Assembly (NCBI GenBank): GCA_000708835.1
Contig: DF237360.1
Span: 1-64,000, forward strand
Source of the DNA: Klebsormidium nitens
Taxonomy: Eukaryota; Streptophyta; Klebsormidiophyceae; Klebsormidiales; Klebsormidiaceae
Length of the DNA: 64,000 nucleotides
Direction of reading: 5' to 3'
The translations under genes and the position numbers were made by a program. Position 1 is the stretch's first letter. Each line of letters begins with the position of its first letter. Shown here in pieces: positions 59,176 to 64,000 of the stretch. The notes under the pieces are model-generated. The model searched no databases and was not told the DNA's origin. It saw only the letters and a list, made by a program, of their open reading frames with translations.

Positions 59176-62100
59176 ATGGGCCGGGAGATGGTAACTTCCC
59201 CTGGGGCAGGCGAAGGGCGGCAGTCGCAGGTCCCCAGGCTAGTAATCACACGCATGGAGCTTGTGAACTTCAAGTCCTATGCCGGCACAAAATCCATAGG
59301 CCCCTTTCACAAGGTAAGACTGGCTCGTTTCATGAGTAATGTAGTTGGTCGCCGTTGCATATCCAAACGAAGGTAACAGCCAAACACTGTTTGGAATGCG
59401 GAGACCTTTGGAAGTCCTCTGCCTTTCAGTCTTGCTGGAAGGGGCCAACGTGCAGCCCACGCTGTTGTAGATCAATTGATCGTAAAATGGGCTTGCTTTC
59501 TGCTATGAAGGGTGTGAGTGTGATGCCCAGTCTACAGCCAAAGGAATGCTGTCATTCAAGAGCGACACCTGGTGGACCTGGAGAATCCTCAACGATTACC
59601 CGACGATAGGAAGCCTCAGCATTTGCAAATCTAAGAATCCAAGATTGCATGGCACTGCCAGTAGCAAAACCGTGTGACTGTGACCAACTCGTCTAGAAGA
59701 TCTTGGTGAATGGACTGCAAGTTCTCTGCTAGAACCTCCTCTGCATAATGTGGTGGCAGTCTCGCAACGGACTTACGAAAGCTCTGATAGAGCAATCTTC
59801 TGCCACGATTCCTTCTTTTTTCTGCTCTTTCTCCCCCAAGGTCGCCGCTTATGTAGCGCCTGTACTCCTGCAGTGCTTCTCTTCTGTTGTTGGTCCAAAT
59901 GGGAGCGGGAAGTCGAACGTCATCGACGCCATGCTCTTTGTTTTTGGGAAGAAGGCAAAGCAGGTATGTCCGCTGAAACCTTACCGTGGCAGCCAGAAAG
60001 TTTTCCCTGCGTTGCCTCTCCCCAAGGGCTTTTCGCAAGCACATCTTGAGTTCATGGTGGTAGATTAATGGTGCACATCTGATTAGCAGAGTGGTAATGT
60101 GGGTCAAGAATGCTCACACAGTTTCGTCATTCAAGATTCTGCCCGCTGTGGAGTTTGGAGTGTAAAGGCTCCCATAGCTAGCGTTGCAAGTATCGTTTAT
60201 CATCGCCAACACTGATGAGGCACAATGATCGGACAGAAAATGTTGCCCCCCCATGTCTGCAGCTACGGCTCAACAAAGTCTCGGAGCTGATCCACAACTC
60301 GACAAACCATCAGAACCTGCCTTATGCAGAGGTCTCGGTATACTTCCAGATGATCGTTGACTTGGTAAGCGATCCATTCTTTCCAGACCAGTGTGTCTCC
60401 AAAGTTGCTGGACCTTCAGACATGATCAAAGCTGGTCATGCCTCTCGTAGGGCAGAATTACTTTGGAGGCCATTGAACAATGATATCTACACGCAAGCCC
60501 TGGGCAATCTTTGAATACGTCCTTCTCCGGGGGAGGGACCCCAGCGACCATCCACTGTACAGAACTTTCCGTTCATAGAGAAGAAGGTTCGAACTAACCA
60601 GATAGACATGACATACTCTGTTCAATGATCGACGTGCAGGATGATGAGAACTCAGAGCCCGTGCCGGGGACTGAGCTCGTGGTAACTAGGCGCGCCAACC
60701 GGGACAACAGTTCTAAGTACATGATCAACGGCAGGAACAGCACGTTCACAGAGGTCACGGAACTGCTCAAAGGGAAGGGCATCGACCTTGACAACAACCG
60801 CTTCCTGATCCTCCAGGTGGGGTGCTGTGCTCTCTTTCAGTGAATTGCAAACTTTCAAGGTTTGTGCCCATACCAACTTGACATGGGCGGTGGCTGAGTT
60901 GCGATTGGCAGTGGCTGAGGTGTATTTAGCAGAATGACATGTATCAGGCTGCGTCAAGCAAATAGTCCCAGTCAAGCCGTTCGCTGCTTCGATTCGCTAC
61001 CCGCATCCAGGGCTTTCCACCAGAGGTCAACCATCCACTTGCTGAAGTAATTGCTTCACGAAGAGCCTTCCTGTGCTAGACTCATGGTATGCACAGTCGC
61101 AAGCTCCAGGTGAGCGCCGCTTTCAAGGCCCTGTTTCTGAGGCGTGTGTTGCTGCTCAGGGCGAGGTGGAGCAGATTGCCATGATGAAGCCCAAGGCGCA
61201 AGGCCCCCACGACGAGGGCCTCCTCGAGTACCTCTCAGACATCATCGGCTGCGACCACTACAACGAGCGCATCGACCAGGCCAGCCAAAAGTGAGCAAGG
61301 ATCCTGGCTTTGGATTCGTTTTGGTGGAGCGGGGTTTCAAAGGGTTGCACTTGCAAGTATGTTCTGATGCAGTCACACAACGGCTGAACTAAGAAGTCTG
61401 ATGGCCTGTCTCCGAAAAGATTTGAGTCCGGTTCTGCAGATTGACCGCTTTGAGATTAGACAGCCGGTTGAGCTGTGCTGGCGTGTTGGTGCATTCTTGT
61501 ACCTCACCGGTGGTCCTACTCAAATTTGATATCATATTCCTTGAAAAATCCCGTGCCTGTTTGTCTCGAATATAGAAGTTCCACGTCGCTTCAAAACGAG
61601 CTTGCCGTCAGGTGTGGTTGTGAGAGTTCGTTTCGTCGTCTCTGTTCGGATCACGAGCTGGTCGATCGAAGCTCTAAGGCATCTGTCTCTGCAGGGTCGA
61701 GCAACTGAGCGAGGAGCGCACAGGGAAGCTCCAGCATGTCAAGATTGCGGAGAAGCAGATGTCCAGCCTCGAGGTAAGTCTGAGCTCTGGAAGTCACCCC
61801 ATGAGGAAAATCAGCAGGCTCCTTTGCAAGGAGACTGGTACCAGCTTTGAGCGAACCTCGAAGCAGACAGGAAGCAGATCATGGAAAGCGTCAGGCTTTG
61901 GACAGGCTCACCTCGCGGTTGTTGTCTCTATTCGACATTATCAAGAGCACCCCTCCTCATTTGCCGTTACAAATTCGCGGTCTCGTCGAAGTTGACTAGC
62001 TTGTGCAGATTTTGGGCTGCCATACAAGAACTCGTGGCTTCAAAGTCGTCCTGTTGGGTGCTAGTACTGATTCCTTTGTCGGTGGGACACGTTCTGATAC

Positions 62101-63897
62101 TAACGTTTTTCTTCTTGCAGGGCGCCAAGACTGAGGCGGAGCTGTTCATCCGGAAGGAGTCGGAGCTGCTCCAGGCTAAGGTAATCGACCTGCAGCTGTG
62201 CCTGGAGGAGAACGAGCGCGCGCTCGTGACCAATAAGGCCAACCAGGCCGCACTTGAGAAGAAGCTCGAGGAGGAACGGTGAGCGTGATTCTTGTGGTTA
62301 TGCTGTCGAGAAACATGGTAAAATGAATTGAACGCCATGCTGATCTATGCAATTTTGTAAGCTGAGAAAGGACCTCGTTCAGAGTACCCATCCCTAACCT
62401 GATTCTTGGAGCAATTAGTGCCGAAGCCGGCAGGTAGCGCTGCAAAAGACGTCGTGTCGTGTACCGAGTTCGAGAGTTCACTGCTCCTCTCAGCGTTTTC
62501 CCAAGCGTTACATTCTTATGAGGCGATAGGAGCAGAGGGCCCCCAACGATCGACACGTCTGCGAGTGGGAATTGGGAGTTGAATCTGCGGCATACGCACT
62601 ATTCAAAGGACTAGCACGTAATTGTTCAGCATCTGCGCTCGTCCTTCCCTACGGCAAGCTCCAAAGTGATGCATTTTCGACTTCTTTCGCTACAGCGCCA
62701 AGCGGGCCGACGACGAAGCGCAGGCCAAGGTACTGGAGAAGGAGTTTACCGTCCACCGGAAGGCCTTCGAGGTCAGCATCCGTTCCCTTATGGTGGTTCC
62801 GACCTTTGAAACTTTCGTTCTTGGACCAGAAACAACGTCACGCTGTTCGTCAAACGTGGCCCCCTTACCAATTGCGGTGAAAGGTCACCAACGAATATTG
62901 AATCGTCTATCGTCCTGTATTTCGAGTTCCGAAACTGCCAAACGGTGCTAAATCTGGCGTCGACATAAGCTGCCAAGTTTCCGGTGGTATCACGTATGGA
63001 GTAACATATTCAGACCGGCAATTGGTATTAGACTTCAGACTGCTGTTCCTTCGAGCCGCCCCTCAAAAGGCGGGGGGTCCCACCATAGTCTTGCTTCCCA
63101 GCCCTCTGCAACGTCATCCTTCCCGTTCGTTGACCTCGTCCTACCTCTCGGTCCCCCATCCTAGTTCGTGAGCGATGCCTTTGGTGTATGCGTTTGTATG
63201 TGAAAGAATTATCAACCACCCCGTGAGCTCCAATCCTGCTCTTTTCAACATCCGCAGCGCGTCTATTGCTATCGTTTTCGTCTGCTGACGTGTAGTTTCT
63301 TCTCTGTCCTCGTGCAGAAAATCGAGAAGGAGCTGGACAGCGCCAAGGAGCAGTTCGCCGAGTTCGAGCGCAAGGACGTCAAACTCCGCGAGGATCTGAA
63401 GCACCTCAAGGAGAAGCTGAAGAAGCTCGACCAGAAAGCCAAAAAGGTGCGCTCCGCGCCCACATATCTTACGTAGAAGCACTTGCCCCGATGGCGATGG
63501 GTTGCTCGCCCGTAGGTGCTGACCATTCTGCGCCAGCCGACAGTAAGCTCTTGCCCGCGCGAAGGTCAGCAATCAGACCACTTTTTAGAAGTGCCCTCGA
63601 ACCGAGAAGCTTGTGCTTCATACAAGAACGTCTGAAGTCTTTCGTCCCTAGTCTGAAACAACGGTTCTGGCTCTCTAAAAGGTCATCCACGAAGTCTCGG
63701 CGACCTTATTAGAGAGGCATCCGGCTGAAATATGTTCATTGCTGGCTTTCAGGACGTCCAAAAGCGGGCAGAGCTGGAGAAGGAGTCTGCGGACGCTGTG
63801 GAAAGCATCCCGCGGCTCGAGGGGGAGCACGCGCAACTGGTAGCGGACCTGCCGGCGCAGGAGAAGCTGCTCGACGAGTACAAGGAGAAAGCCAAAG
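59176..63897 (+). CDS. SMC4: Condensin subunit SMC4, N-terminal part (continues beyond the window)
   Basis: Ten exons, 59176-59313, 59874-59963, 60263-60364, 60640-60816, 61160-61290, 61695-61773, 62121-62278, 62696-62771, 63318-63446 and 63753-63897, join in phase to about 408 residues, and the last ends at a GTAGGT donor near the window edge. The head begins RLVITRMELVNFKSYAG, SIGPFHK, then Walker A GPNGSGKSNVIDAMLFVFGK (residues 53-72), LNKVSELIHNSTNHQN, KYMINGRNSTFTEVT, LDNNRFLILQGEVEQI and MKPKAQGPHDEGLLEYLSDI. The last four blocks are characteristic of SMC4 rather than SMC2 or the cohesin SMCs. The long charged coiled-coil arm begins after about residue 190. SMC4 pairs with SMC2 in condensin, an ATP-driven chromosome-compacting complex. 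The ATG at 59176 is the first in the open frame; Met5 is an alternative. The N-terminus is shorter than in many land-plant homologues. Confidence 0.93.
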
Positions 63898-64000
63898 GTA
63901 GGTCATGTGGAGAGCTTCCTTTTCTGGGCGCATCTCAGACCTATGATGCGAGCATATTCAAATACATTGTAACCAATTGATGCGCAACTCAGCGCAGGAA

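Noticed and set aside
59631-60107. 158-codon frame on the minus strand
   Set aside because: It overlaps the SMC4 Walker A exon on the opposite strand, and I see no family motif or supporting splice partners.

Overview
The window looks like nuclear DNA of a green plant-lineage eukaryote, most likely a streptophyte (charophyte) alga such as Klebsormidium. The evidence is many GT-AG introns, short GC-rich exons and plant-type protein families: a GH2 beta-galactosidase of the higher-plant type, a GONST/GFT-type GDP-sugar transporter, a plant glyoxalase-I-like VOC protein and a plant ARL5. The species name is an inference. I rebuilt ten genes by joining exons by hand, testing reading frame, phase and GT/AG borders at every junction; nine are complete and one runs off the right edge.

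Layout from left to right: (1) 338-6356 +, universal-stress-protein domain protein with a coiled-coil tail; (2) 8706-11074 -, VOC/glyoxalase-I-like protein; (3) 12678-15465 -, unrecognised 281-aa protein; (4) 16543-19099 +, TPR plus R3HCC1L-type RNA-binding-like protein; (5) 20315-30300 -, 14-exon ARM/HEAT-repeat protein; (6) 30999-42823 +, plant GH2 beta-galactosidase; (7) 44128-47441 -, ARL5 small GTPase; (8) 48321-54712 +, GDP-fucose/GDP-mannose-type nucleotide-sugar transporter; (9) 56369-57655 -, unrecognised 338-aa protein; (10) 59176-end +, N-terminal part of the condensin subunit SMC4. Orientations alternate, giving four divergent gaps (putative shared promoters: 15466-16542, 30301-30998, 47442-48320, 57656-59175) and four convergent gaps (6357-8705, 19100-20314, 42824-44127, 54713-56368). 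The genes are functionally unrelated housekeeping-type genes and do not form a pathway cluster, although the transporter and ARL5 both act at the Golgi.

The most unusual signal is a repeated architecture. In four genes (five exons) the intron just before an exon holds a tandem array of partial copies of the intron end, the AG acceptor and the head of that exon. Only the last copy is joined to the full exon. In the transporter there are seven regularly spaced copies (about 131-135 bp apart), and the copies look more decayed with distance from the working exon. Other notable items are a frame-preserving, stop-free 165-nt intron (exitron candidate) inside the beta-galactosidase, two short terminal-inverted-repeat elements, a 37-bp array carrying five CACGTG boxes, and a shared palindromic-tetramer-rich composition confined to the convergent gaps.
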